NCBI RefSeq assembly: GCF_003254745.1
Contig: NZ_QKXH01000012.1
Span: forward strand, 62,001 to 126,000
Origin: Flavobacterium aquariorum
GTDB lineage: Bacteria; Bacteroidota; Bacteroidia; Flavobacteriales; Flavobacteriaceae
Length of the DNA stretch: 64,000 nucleotides
Reading direction: 5' to 3'
Under the pieces are notes generated by a model. It saw only the letters and a program-made list of their open reading frames with translations. It was not told the DNA's origin and did no database searches. Made by a program: the position numbers and the translations under genes. Positions 17,714 through 25,422 of the stretch are shown here, in pieces (positions within the stretch are counted from its first letter, which is position 1; the number at the start of each line of letters is the position of its first letter).

Positions 17714-18295
17714 CTAAAAAAATAAATAAAGTGTAGGAAATAAAAGCAACCAAATCAGATCACACATATGCCAAAAAGCAGCACAGGCTTCGACGTCTTC
17801 AACAGTAGTATCTGAATTTTTCTTTTTCATTCCGTAGTTTGTCCATCCCAAGATAACCAATCCCATAATCACATGGATAACATGAAAACCTGTTAACAGC
17901 CAATAAAAAGTATAAAACATATTGGTATCCAATGAAATTCCGCTTTCTATTTTATGATAATATTCTACGCTTTTCAGTGCCAAAAACAAAAATCCGCCCA
18001 ACATAGCCAACTTAAAGAATACTGATGATTTCTTAACTTCATTTTCCTTAAACAAATGCACTGCATTGGCCATAAAAAAACCGCTTGTCAATAAAAAAAT
18101 AGTATTTGTTGCTCCGAACGCGGTATTCAATTGCATACGTGATTCATGAAAAACAGTGGCATTTTCAATTCCGTAATAGACGAATGCGACCAATGCCATT
18201 CCGAAAGTGATGAGTTCCAAAAAAATGATAATCCACATCAGGATTCCTCCTGGGGGATAATAAATGCTTTTGTAATTTATTTTTAAGGTATCCAT
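17714..18295 (-). CDS. norE: NorE-like / cytochrome c oxidase subunit III family protein
   Basis: A 193-aa protein with five membrane segments and the subunit III hallmarks GGILMWIIIFLELITFGMAL, TFYWLLTGFHVIHVIMG and AAFWHMCDLIWLLLFPTLYL. At under 200 residues and next to norF and the nor genes it fits NorE, a subunit III relative that supports nitric oxide reductase, rather than a respiratory oxidase subunit, for which no subunit I or II is present. The 248-base gap upstream holds dispersed repeats. Confidence 0.8.
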   Translation of the reverse strand: MDTLKINYKSIYYPPGGILMWIIIFLELITFGMALVAFVYYGIENATVFHESRMQLNTAFGATNTIFLLTSGFFMANAVHLFKENEVKKSSVFFKLAMLGGFLFLALKSVEYYHKIESGISLDTNMFYTFYWLLTGFHVIHVIMGLVILGWTNYGMKKKNSDTTVEDVEACAAFWHMCDLIWLLLFPTLYLFF

Positions 18296-18299
18296 TTTA

Positions 18300-18540
18300 T
18301 TTTAGATTTTAGACTGCAGAATTTAGATTGCAGATATTGAAAACTGGGGTTAATTATTTCTTTTTTTAAATAATTGCAAAAAAAAAATTCATTCCTTTTA
18401 ATCCTGATTACTCCCTATACTTTTATTTTCATAGGAGTTCAGTGAACTTCGTTTGTAACGGAAAGCAGGAATCATATTGCCTAAAAAACGTATTCTTCCT
18501 GCCCTAAATTCTGAAATCTGCAATCTTAATTCTCATTCCT
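18300..18540. repeat. Dispersed repeats between the DUF438 gene and norE
   Basis: Contains TTTAGACTGCAGAATTTAGATTGCAGA near 18303-18330, then AACGGAAAGCAGGAATCA, TTCCTGCCCTAAATTCTGAAATCTGCAATC. The second half parallels the 3' part of the repeats at 10222-10360 and 58343-58471. No promoter for norE is evident, so norE-norF may be read from upstream. Confidence 0.5.
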
Positions 18541-18543
18541 TTT

Positions 18544-19509
18544 TTACTCCCAATCCAATAACCTTTTTTCGCCTTCAATTTTCTTGATATCGGTAATATC
18601 CTGAGACATTTCGATCACGCCTTTGTAATTTTTATTGGCATCCCTTACGGCGAAATAGCGGATGTAAATCAGGCGATCCTTGTAGTTTATCCAAAAAGAA
18701 GATTCATTTTGGGTTCCTTTTCTGAATTCATCCAAGATTTTGAGAACCGTTCCCACGCTCTTCGGCGGATGGCAAAACTTCACTTCACGACCAATGATTC
18801 CGGCGCTTCTGGGAAACACGCGCTCTTCGCCCCTATTATAGAAAATCACTTTGTCATTTTCGTCCACATAAGTCAAATCCAACGGCATGGTTCTGAAAAG
18901 CAGATTCACCTGCTCCACAGTCATGTATCCTTCGTCATAATGCGAAGTGTTTTCCAATGAAAAAGGCATTTCTCTGATGGTGAAATCCTCGCTCGGATGA
19001 ATATATTCCACTTTGGGAAAAGGCGGTGGGGTTTGCGATAACATCCAACCAATTTCTTCTTCGCCTTTGCGCATTTCGATCCAATCATTTTCGGTAAGGA
19101 TGTCCAATGCGTTTGGGAACAAGACGTTTTCTTCAACTCCCATCAATCGATAAATTCCATCTACCAAAAAAGGAGTATTGGTTTCAATTCTTTCGGGATT
19201 ATTCATTTTGAGATAATATTGAATCAAACGAAACTGCTCTCTCAAATTATCATGAAACGACCACATTCCTTGCGATGGGCCAACCCAACCTTTCTTTTCC
19301 AAAAAAGGAAAAAGCTGATTTTCCTTGCGGGCAAAACGTTTCTCTATCGTAAGCAACTGATTGAATATGTTGGTGTATTTTGGTAAATCAATCAATGGAT
19401 TTACGCTTGTAATCTCTTGCAAAAGAGACTCTATCAATTCTTTTTCCTGAAAGTAAATCCAAACTGGATGACCTTCTGGCAATACTGGTGTATGAACTGT
19501 TTCTGTCAT
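18544..19509 (-). CDS. DUF438 family hemerythrin-like/PAS protein
   Basis: A 321-aa cytoplasmic protein. Residues about 10-155 are a hemerythrin-like helical bundle with HPVWIYFQEK, RFARKENQLFPFLE, WSFHDNLREQF and MGVEENVLFP, the spaced His and Glu residues expected of a di-iron site. Residues about 195-320 are a PAS domain (MPLDLTYVDENDKVIFYN, RSAGIIGREVKFCHPPKS). This is the DUF438/PAS architecture often found near NO- and nitrite-handling genes. A role in sensing or buffering NO or oxygen is plausible but not proven. Located between norD and norE. Confidence 0.75.
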   Translation of the reverse strand: MTETVHTPVLPEGHPVWIYFQEKELIESLLQEITSVNPLIDLPKYTNIFNQLLTIEKRFARKENQLFPFLEKKGWVGPSQGMWSFHDNLREQFRLIQYYLKMNNPERIETNTPFLVDGIYRLMGVEENVLFPNALDILTENDWIEMRKGEEEIGWMLSQTPPPFPKVEYIHPSEDFTIREMPFSLENTSHYDEGYMTVEQVNLLFRTMPLDLTYVDENDKVIFYNRGEERVFPRSAGIIGREVKFCHPPKSVGTVLKILDEFRKGTQNESSFWINYKDRLIYIRYFAVRDANKNYKGVIEMSQDITDIKKIEGEKRLLDWE

Positions 19510-19577
19510 TTTAATTAAATTTTAAACTTTTTTTTGAACCATTAAGAGATTAAGAAAATTAAGTTTTAGGGGAGCAT

Positions 19578-19652
19578 TTTTTAACCATATAAGAAATATA
19601 AGAGCATTTAAGCTTTACTTATATGGACTTATATTTCTTATATGGTTAAAAA
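19578..19652. repeat. 25-bp perfect inverted repeat between norD and the DUF438 gene
   Basis: The arm at 19578-19602 (starting TTTTTAACCATATAAG) and the arm at 19628-19652 are exact reverse complements over 25 bases, with a 25-base spacer. Both neighbouring genes are on the minus strand, so the stem would form in the nor transcript after norD. It ends in a U run on either strand and could terminate or process the mRNA. Confidence 0.85.
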
Positions 19653-19696
19653 GTTTCCAATTCAAAAATCTAATTTTTACTTCTTAATGGTTAATT

Positions 19697-21472
19697 CTAT
19701 TTTTGGAGTTTTATCTTTTCATATAGTTTCACTAACGATTGCAGCAACTCGACGGGAGTCGTTAAAATTTGGTAGTGATTTTGCCCAAACATTTGTGGCA
19801 AATAATATTTGGCTTCGGCCTCGATGGCCAAAGCATAGGAATTAATATTTTTTGAATTGAGTTCCCGAAGGGCTTGCTTTACATCATTAACTCCATATTT
19901 TCCTTCGTATTTATCGTAATCGTTGGGTTTTCCATCAGAGATTAAAATGACCCATTTGTTTTTTGTGCTTCGTTTGTCGAGGCGAACTCCTGCATGCCGC
20001 AGTGCGGCGCCAATTCGGGTGTAACCGCAAGGTTCCACTGCTCCCACTTTGTGTTTGGCAACATTCCAATTTTCATCAAAATCTTTCACAGTCAGGTAAG
20101 TCGAATAATTTCTGGTTTTGGAGTAAAAACTGTCTATCGAAAAATCAATATTGAATTCGTTGAGGATTTCTCCAAACAGAATCGAAACTTCTTTCTCCAC
20201 ATCAATCACTCTATTTCCGGCAGCGTAGCCATCGCTTGAAAGACTGATGTCCAAAAGAATCAGAATAGACAAATCCTTTTCTATTTTTCGATTAGAAACA
20301 TAAATTTTATCCGAAGGCGTTCTTCGGGAATGCACATCAACATACAAATCGGTGATGGCATCAATGTCAAATTCGTCGCCTTGGGTTTGTCTTTTTTGCT
20401 GTTGCATTTTGTTGTTGACATTCGTCAGCATTTTACGCAATCCCATCAAGGTGGAGGAATTCTTTAGTATCGTTTTTTGGTAATAATCGTTGTCTGTTTT
20501 TAGCTGTAATTTTGGATATACTTTGCAAAAATTTGTTTTGTAGGTGTTTTTGCTACAATCCCATTCATCATAGGAAAGATGAAATCCTTTTTCATCCACG
20601 GAAGCGCTTTCGGAGATTGTGGTGTTTTCCATAAAATCGGATTGATAAACGGAATGTGCCGTATCGTCAACCCGAACAGTGTATTTCATATTCAGTTCAT
20701 CCAACGCATCTTGATGGTCTTCGAGTTCATCTGATCCGTCAAAATCACGCCAATTTCCGTTGAATTCTTCGGCGGTTTCCACTTTTTCAAAATTATGTAG
20801 CATCACATAATCCTCTTGTTGCTTTTTGTCAAGTTCCACTGTAATCACTTCCTCAACAGCTTTTGCTTTAAGCGTAGTTAAAGGCTGAATCTCATTTGGT
20901 TTTTTGGTCTTGTCCGAGAAGTTTTGCAACACATTGTCACTATCGATTTCTGGTTCATTTTTCATCCATTTTCCAAATAACCAAGAAAAATCAGGTTCCT
21001 TTTTAGCAGTTGATTTTTGAATAAAATGATTTTTGGCATTCGCCAAAAAGGATTCATCAATAGAAAATTCTTTAAACAAAATGGCAAGAATATCTTCGGA
21101 TGTTTCCAATGCTTTTTGTTGCGAAAGGGATAATTCCGGTTCGGTTTCTTCAGCGGTCCAATTGTAATTCAGGCGCTGTTGCACGCTGAGATACAAAATT
21201 CTGAAATGATAAAAAGTAAGGTTCTCTTCCAGAGTAGGGAATTCAGCAAACGAAATCGGAAGAAAAAAGTTATTGTTCTTGTAACCTCCTTCCCTTTCGG
21301 CAGGAAATATTTCAATGGCTTTTCCTGTCAAGGCACGTGCCATTATTGTCAAGCGGGGTTTTATCTCAGCAAGAGTAACCGTTCTGTCTTCTATTTCGGG
21401 ACTTATTTTTTTCCTGCTTTTCAAATGCTTAAAAAACTTCCCAACTAAGTATTCATCTATCTCGAAACCCAT
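19697..21472 (-). CDS. norD: NorD, von Willebrand A-type NO reductase activation protein
   Basis: A 591-aa soluble protein whose C-terminal ~200 residues form a vWA domain. The MIDAS metal site is DISLSSD, with the conserved Thr in CGYTRIGAAL and Asp in ILISDGKPND. The N-terminal half is the family-typical helical region with an acidic middle. NorD works with the AAA+ protein NorQ to mature cNOR, probably by inserting the non-haem iron FeB. It lies 72 bases downstream of norQ; that gap carries short cagttttcagt repeats. Confidence 0.88.
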   Translation of the reverse strand: MGFEIDEYLVGKFFKHLKSRKKISPEIEDRTVTLAEIKPRLTIMARALTGKAIEIFPAEREGGYKNNNFFLPISFAEFPTLEENLTFYHFRILYLSVQQRLNYNWTAEETEPELSLSQQKALETSEDILAILFKEFSIDESFLANAKNHFIQKSTAKKEPDFSWLFGKWMKNEPEIDSDNVLQNFSDKTKKPNEIQPLTTLKAKAVEEVITVELDKKQQEDYVMLHNFEKVETAEEFNGNWRDFDGSDELEDHQDALDELNMKYTVRVDDTAHSVYQSDFMENTTISESASVDEKGFHLSYDEWDCSKNTYKTNFCKVYPKLQLKTDNDYYQKTILKNSSTLMGLRKMLTNVNNKMQQQKRQTQGDEFDIDAITDLYVDVHSRRTPSDKIYVSNRKIEKDLSILILLDISLSSDGYAAGNRVIDVEKEVSILFGEILNEFNIDFSIDSFYSKTRNYSTYLTVKDFDENWNVAKHKVGAVEPCGYTRIGAALRHAGVRLDKRSTKNKWVILISDGKPNDYDKYEGKYGVNDVKQALRELNSKNINSYALAIEAEAKYYLPQMFGQNHYQILTTPVELLQSLVKLYEKIKLQK

Positions 21473-21544
21473 AATTTTTCAGTTTTCAGTTTGCAGTTTT
21501 CAGTCACAGTGCAAACTGGTAACTGATAACTGATAACTTTTTTC

Positions 21545-22336
21545 TTATATCATCAAATTGCACAAATCTTTTAATGCCTCCAACGTTTGTAAATCATCTG
21601 TCAATGGTTCTACGACGGCAACGTGAACCGCCAATCGTTTTGGCAATCCGCTGTGGATGATTTTCGCAGCATCTACCAAAAGTCGTGTCGAAACCGTTTC
21701 GGTCAATCCCAATTCAGTTAAATTTCTAATCTTGTTACCAATGGCCACAAGCTTCTTGGCTGTATCATTATCAATATTGGCCTCATTAACCAAAATCTCA
21801 GTTTCAATTTTCGACTCTGGATAATCAAAAGAAACTGCAATAAATCGTTGACGTGTGGATGGTTTTAGCTCTTTAAAACCTCTTTGATACCCTGGGTTAA
21901 AAGAAGCGACCAACATAAAATCATCATGTGCTTTAATGGTTTCTCCCAATTTGTCAATAAACAATACACGACGGTGATCGGTCAGGGAGTGAATTGCCAC
22001 AATCACATCGGGACGGGCTTCGGCAACCTCATCCAAATAAATAATCGCCCCTTCTTTTACAGCAGTGGTCAAAGGACCGTCTAGCCAAACCGTTTCGGCA
22101 CCTTTGATGATAAATCGGCCAATCAAATCGGTAGAAGAAGTTTCTTCGTGGCAACTGATCGTAATTAAATTTCTCTCAAATCGATGCGCCATATACTCCA
22201 CAAAACGGGATTTCCCTGTCCCGGTCGGTCCTTTCAACAAAAAGGGAATTTTATTTTTATAGGAATGTTCAAAGACATCGACTTCTTTGCCTACTGTGTG
22301 GTAATATGGTACGGGTATTAAAGTATCTACTAACAT
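21545..22336 (-). CDS. norQ: NorQ, MoxR/CbbQ-type AAA+ ATPase
   Basis: Walker A GPTGTGKS (residues 36-43), Walker B AIIYLDEV and sensor region VASFNPGYQRG place this 263-aa protein in the CbbQ/NirQ/NorQ group. It partners NorD in activating nitric oxide reductase. I start it at the ATG at 22336 (MLVDTLIPVPYYH); the frame stays open 26 codons further upstream into AT-rich non-conserved sequence that is probably not translated. 114 bases separate it from norB. Confidence 0.9.
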   Translation of the reverse strand: MLVDTLIPVPYYHTVGKEVDVFEHSYKNKIPFLLKGPTGTGKSRFVEYMAHRFERNLITISCHEETSSTDLIGRFIIKGAETVWLDGPLTTAVKEGAIIYLDEVAEARPDVIVAIHSLTDHRRVLFIDKLGETIKAHDDFMLVASFNPGYQRGFKELKPSTRQRFIAVSFDYPESKIETEILVNEANIDNDTAKKLVAIGNKIRNLTELGLTETVSTRLLVDAAKIIHSGLPKRLAVHVAVVEPLTDDLQTLEALKDLCNLMI

Positions 22337-22450
22337 ATTTTTTAATTTTTTGAAAAAAAACCGAAACGTAAAACAATCGTTTTTATGGAAATGGAGTTCA
22401 AAAACTGTTGCCAAAACGTTCCGGTTTAAAAAAAAGGCTGAATTAGTAAT

Positions 22451-23785
22451 CTATTTTATTTCTAAAGCTTCATCTGTCGGGCGACCATATTTAAAGAAAT
22501 CAAATATAAATAGACCTATTCCTGTGGCAAACATCGTTGCGCAAATCAACAATACCACAAAGTGAATGCTGATTTCATTTTGCACGACCATAAACTCCAT
22601 TTTCATTTTTCGTTCCAAATACACTTGCACCACTCCGGCTACTCCAAAAGCAACTGTCATTCCTAACATTCCGATATTGGACAACCAGAAAGCGGCCATT
22701 CCTGTTCCGCTTTGGTATCTTTTTCGCCCTGTTAAATTCGGTAAGGCATAACTGATTATTGCCAAAACAATCATCGCATAAGCACCCCAGAACGCGTAAT
22801 GTCCGTGCATGGCTGTTACCAAAGTTCCGTGTGTATAAAGGTTGGTTTGTGGCAAAGTGTGCGCAAAACCAAGTAATCCTGCTCCAACAAATGAAACTAT
22901 AGAAGAACCAATAGTCCAGAATAAAGCGATTTTATTAGGATGGCTTTTTTCGCCTTTTCGGTACATATTGACAGCAAACAAAGCCATTGCCAAGAAAGCC
23001 AAAGGCTCCAATGCAGAGAAAATTCCACCAACGATCAACCAAATTTTGTTTACGCCTATATAATAATAATGGTGACCTGTTCCTAAAACTCCCGAAAGAA
23101 ATGTCAATCCAACGATTACGTACAACCATTTTTCGATAACTTCTCTATCGACACCCGTCAATTTAATTAATAAATAAGAAAGAATACCTCCCATAATTAA
23201 TTCCCAAACACCTTCAACCCACAAGTGAACTACCCACCAACGGAAGAATGAATCCATCACCTGACTGTCAAACCAAATCATTCCCGGCAAATACAACAAG
23301 GCCGCAAACAGCAATCCCATAGTTAATACCAATGCGGTTGTGGTTTTGCGTTTTCCTTTAAATAATGTTCCTAAAATCAATCCTAAAAATAATAGAACAT
23401 TAATAACGACTAAGAAATCAAGCTCCCTAGGAATCTCAAGAAATTTTCTGCCTTCCCAGTGGTTTAAGTGAAACCCAATAATTGCAATTACACCAACAAC
23501 CGCAAGAGAAATTAACTGTATGTATGCCCATTTCACGCTGATTAATTCGCGTTGTGCCTCTTCGGGAATAATGTAATAGGCCGCTCCCATAAAACCGGTC
23601 AACAACCAAACCACCAATAAATTGGTATGTACTGCTCGAGCAACATTAAAAGGAATTACATCGTGTAATCCTTGAATACCTATTCGGTCAAAGCCCATAA
23701 TAAAACCATAGACGATTTGCAGTGAGAACAATAACATACACAGTGCAAAAAACCAGTAGGCTACTTTTTGTGATTTATATTTCAT
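22451..23785 (-). CDS. norB: Nitric oxide reductase catalytic subunit
   Basis: The 444-aa haem-copper oxidase-type subunit reduces two NO to N2O in the inner membrane. It has 12 predicted membrane spans. Conserved ligands are H53 (haem b), H187 and the H238/H239 pair (FeB), H327 and H329 (haem b3 and b), with E191 and E195 in LWVEGVWELIMGG, the glutamates that distinguish NOR from oxygen reductases. Together with norC it forms a cytochrome-c-dependent cNOR; the N-terminal cytochrome domain of quinol-type qNOR is absent. Confidence 0.95.
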   Translation of the reverse strand: MKYKSQKVAYWFFALCMLLFSLQIVYGFIMGFDRIGIQGLHDVIPFNVARAVHTNLLVVWLLTGFMGAAYYIIPEEAQRELISVKWAYIQLISLAVVGVIAIIGFHLNHWEGRKFLEIPRELDFLVVINVLLFLGLILGTLFKGKRKTTTALVLTMGLLFAALLYLPGMIWFDSQVMDSFFRWWVVHLWVEGVWELIMGGILSYLLIKLTGVDREVIEKWLYVIVGLTFLSGVLGTGHHYYYIGVNKIWLIVGGIFSALEPLAFLAMALFAVNMYRKGEKSHPNKIALFWTIGSSIVSFVGAGLLGFAHTLPQTNLYTHGTLVTAMHGHYAFWGAYAMIVLAIISYALPNLTGRKRYQSGTGMAAFWLSNIGMLGMTVAFGVAGVVQVYLERKMKMEFMVVQNEISIHFVVLLICATMFATGIGLFIFDFFKYGRPTDEALEIK

Positions 23786-23796
23786 ATCTATATATA

Positions 23797-24231
23797 TTAA
23801 TTATTTTCTTTAGATAAAGGAGAAACGATGCGGTCAAACCCATTCAAATCAATCTTCCCGATCCATTTGAAGTAGGCTACCACGGCATCGGCATCTTGTT
23901 CATTCATATTATAAACAACCATTTTTCGTCCATTTGGAGCCCAAGGTACTGGTGACATCAATACTGCCTTGACATAGCCTTCGCCTCTGCGGTCGATAAC
24001 TTTTGTCAGTTCTGGAGCATAATAGCCACCTTCTCCCAAAATGGTGTGGCAACCCATGCAGTTGTTGTGTTCCCAAATTTCTTTTCCTCTCACTACTTGT
24101 TTGTCAATCATCTTGTAGTTGGTTTGATCATTTCTGGGCATAAACGAATAAACGGTCAATCCAATAAAGATTAAAAAGGTGACCAAAGTTCCTCCCAGAA
24201 AAAATGCTCGTGCTTGTGATTTTGAAAGCAT
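23797..24231 (-). CDS. norC: Nitric oxide reductase cytochrome c subunit
   Basis: A 144-aa membrane-anchored cytochrome c: one N-terminal span (FFLGGTLVTFLIFIGLTVYSF) followed by a periplasmic haem domain with C58-M-G-C61-H62 and the NorC-typical region GEGGYYAPELTKVIDRRGEGYVK; the sixth ligand is probably the Met in GRKMVVYNM. It passes electrons to NorB, whose gene starts 11 bases downstream. First gene of the nor block, behind a complex promoter. Confidence 0.95.
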   Translation of the reverse strand: MLSKSQARAFFLGGTLVTFLIFIGLTVYSFMPRNDQTNYKMIDKQVVRGKEIWEHNNCMGCHTILGEGGYYAPELTKVIDRRGEGYVKAVLMSPVPWAPNGRKMVVYNMNEQDADAVVAYFKWIGKIDLNGFDRIVSPLSKENN

Positions 24232-24274
24232 AATAATCTGTTTTTTGTTAGTTAATAATTCTATTTTTTAAATA

Positions 24275-24345
24275 AAGGATAATTTTGTCTTTTATTTAAT
24301 TGCAAATATAAAAGATGTTTTTATCTTTTATTGTAATGATTATCA
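24275..24345 (-). promoter_or_regulatory. norC promoter with Fnr-like site and two palindromic operators
   Basis: Reading towards norC: TGATAATCATTA (24334-24345, one base off TGAT-N4-ATCA, within a larger AATGATAATCATT palindrome); AAAGATAAAAACATCTTT (24311-24328, perfect AAAGAT/ATCTTT arms); -7 element TATATTTG (24302-24309); then AAAGACAAAATTATCCTT (24275-24292). The Fnr-like centre is 37 bp from the end of the -7 element, exactly as in nirK. The downstream palindrome begins 9 bases after the -7 element, against 10 in nirK. Confidence 0.65.
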
Positions 24346-24463
24346 TTTTTTTTTTAAATATTTTTTTTGAGGTTCTCTCTATACGATATAAAAAACAAAC
24401 TTTTAAAATTGTCGGTCAGATAAGTTTTCAACAATAGAATGTTCTTAAGTCATGCCCAAAATA

Positions 24464-24475
24464 TGATTTTTATCA
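24464..24475. promoter_or_regulatory. Fnr/DNR-type site midway between norC and ric
   Basis: TGATTTTTATCA is a perfect TGAT-N4-ATCA palindrome, extended as ATGAT-N4-ATCAT. It lies about 165 bases from both inferred promoters in the 431-base divergent gap, too far for a standard activator position, but could be an auxiliary site. The rest of the gap is AT-rich without an open frame. Confidence 0.5.
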
Positions 24476-24589
24476 TGTTACAACTTTTCAAATAATCGTA
24501 AAATTACAAAGACAAAAACAGAAGATCCCCAAATCTCATTCGTTTCTTATTCAAACATTTATACAAATAAAAAAATAAAATATTTAATT

Positions 24590-24630
24590 AAAGATAAATT
24601 TGTCTTTTATTGAAATAGTACCTATTTTTG
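24590..24630 (+). promoter_or_regulatory. ric/ytfE promoter with palindromic operator
   Basis: A -33 TTTG (24599-24602) and -7 TATTTTTG (24623-24630) are spaced by 20 bases, a good Bacteroidota promoter. The 18-bp palindrome AAAGATAAATTTGTCTTT (24590-24607; 8 of 9 positions symmetric) covers the -33 element, a layout fitting a repressor. The same palindrome occurs downstream of the nirK and norC starts. Confidence 0.65.
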
Positions 24631-24662
24631 TACTCTAAATTTTAATTTTAAAAAACAACATT

Positions 24663-25394
24663 ATGGAAACTTTAGAGAAAATTACAATAGGTGAATATGT
24701 AGCAAAAGACTTTAGAACCGCAGCTTTATTTTCAAAATATGGCATCGATTTTTGTTGCAATGGGAACAGAAGTATTGAAGAAGCATGTGATAAAAAATCA
24801 GTTAATCCTGATAACTTATTAAAAGAAATTGAAACAGTTTTATCTCAAAAAAGTGATTCGGGAATCGATTTCAATTCATGGCCAATCGATTTATTAGCCG
24901 ATTATATCGAAAAAACGCATCACCGTTATGTTTCAGAAAAAACGCCAACACTGCTTCAATTTTTGGATAAATTAAGCAGAGTTCATGGAGCCAACCATCC
25001 AGAATTATTGAAAATAAATGAACTTTTCAAAGGATGTGCGGGCGAATTGGCACAACACATGAAAAAAGAAGAGCTGATTTTGTTCCCTTTTATCAAAAAA
25101 ATGGTCAATGCCTCTATTTCGGATCAATTGATTGAGCAACCTCATTTTGGAACAGTAGAAAATCCAATTGCTATGATGATGCACGAACACGATGCCGAAG
25201 GAGAGCGTTTCAGAAAAATAGCCTCATTAAGCAATAATTATACACCTCCTGCAGACGGATGCAACACTTATAAAGTAACATTCGCCATGTTACAGGAATT
25301 TGAGGCCGATTTGCACAAACACATCCATTTGGAAAATAATATTTTATTCCCAAAAGCAACTAAACTCGAAAAAGAATTTTCGGCTCAATTATAA
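24663..25394 (+). CDS. ric: Iron-sulfur cluster repair protein (RIC/YtfE/ScdA)
   Basis: A 243-aa di-iron protein that repairs Fe-S clusters damaged by NO or oxidants. The N-terminal DUF542 part carries YGIDFCCNGNRSIEEAC; residues from about 78 form a hemerythrin bundle with KTHHRYV, HMKKEELILFPF, MMHEHDAEGERF and HIHLENNILFPKA, supplying the His and Glu ligands. It is divergent from norC and heads the plus-strand run with nrdD 28 bases downstream, so repair and anaerobic dNTP synthesis are probably induced together. Confidence 0.92.
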   Translation: METLEKITIGEYVAKDFRTAALFSKYGIDFCCNGNRSIEEACDKKSVNPDNLLKEIETVLSQKSDSGIDFNSWPIDLLADYIEKTHHRYVSEKTPTLLQFLDKLSRVHGANHPELLKINELFKGCAGELAQHMKKEELILFPFIKKMVNASISDQLIEQPHFGTVENPIAMMMHEHDAEGERFRKIASLSNNYTPPADGCNTYKVTFAMLQEFEADLHKHIHLENNILFPKATKLEKEFSAQL

Positions 25395-25422
25395 CCAACA
25401 TTAACACCAAAAATCAACAACT

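Noticed and set aside
17714..18295. Terminal oxidase subunit III of an aa3 oxidase
   Set aside because: No subunit I or II beside it; its length and its place between nor and nir genes fit NorE better.
22337..22414. 26-residue N-terminal extension of NorQ
   Set aside because: AT-rich, phenylalanine- and lysine-rich sequence outside the family's normal N-terminus; ATG at 22336 matches it.
24335..24347. AATGATTATCATT read as a separate 13-bp operator
   Set aside because: The overlapping TGAT-N4-ATTA reading has exactly the spacing of the other Fnr-like sites and explains it more simply.
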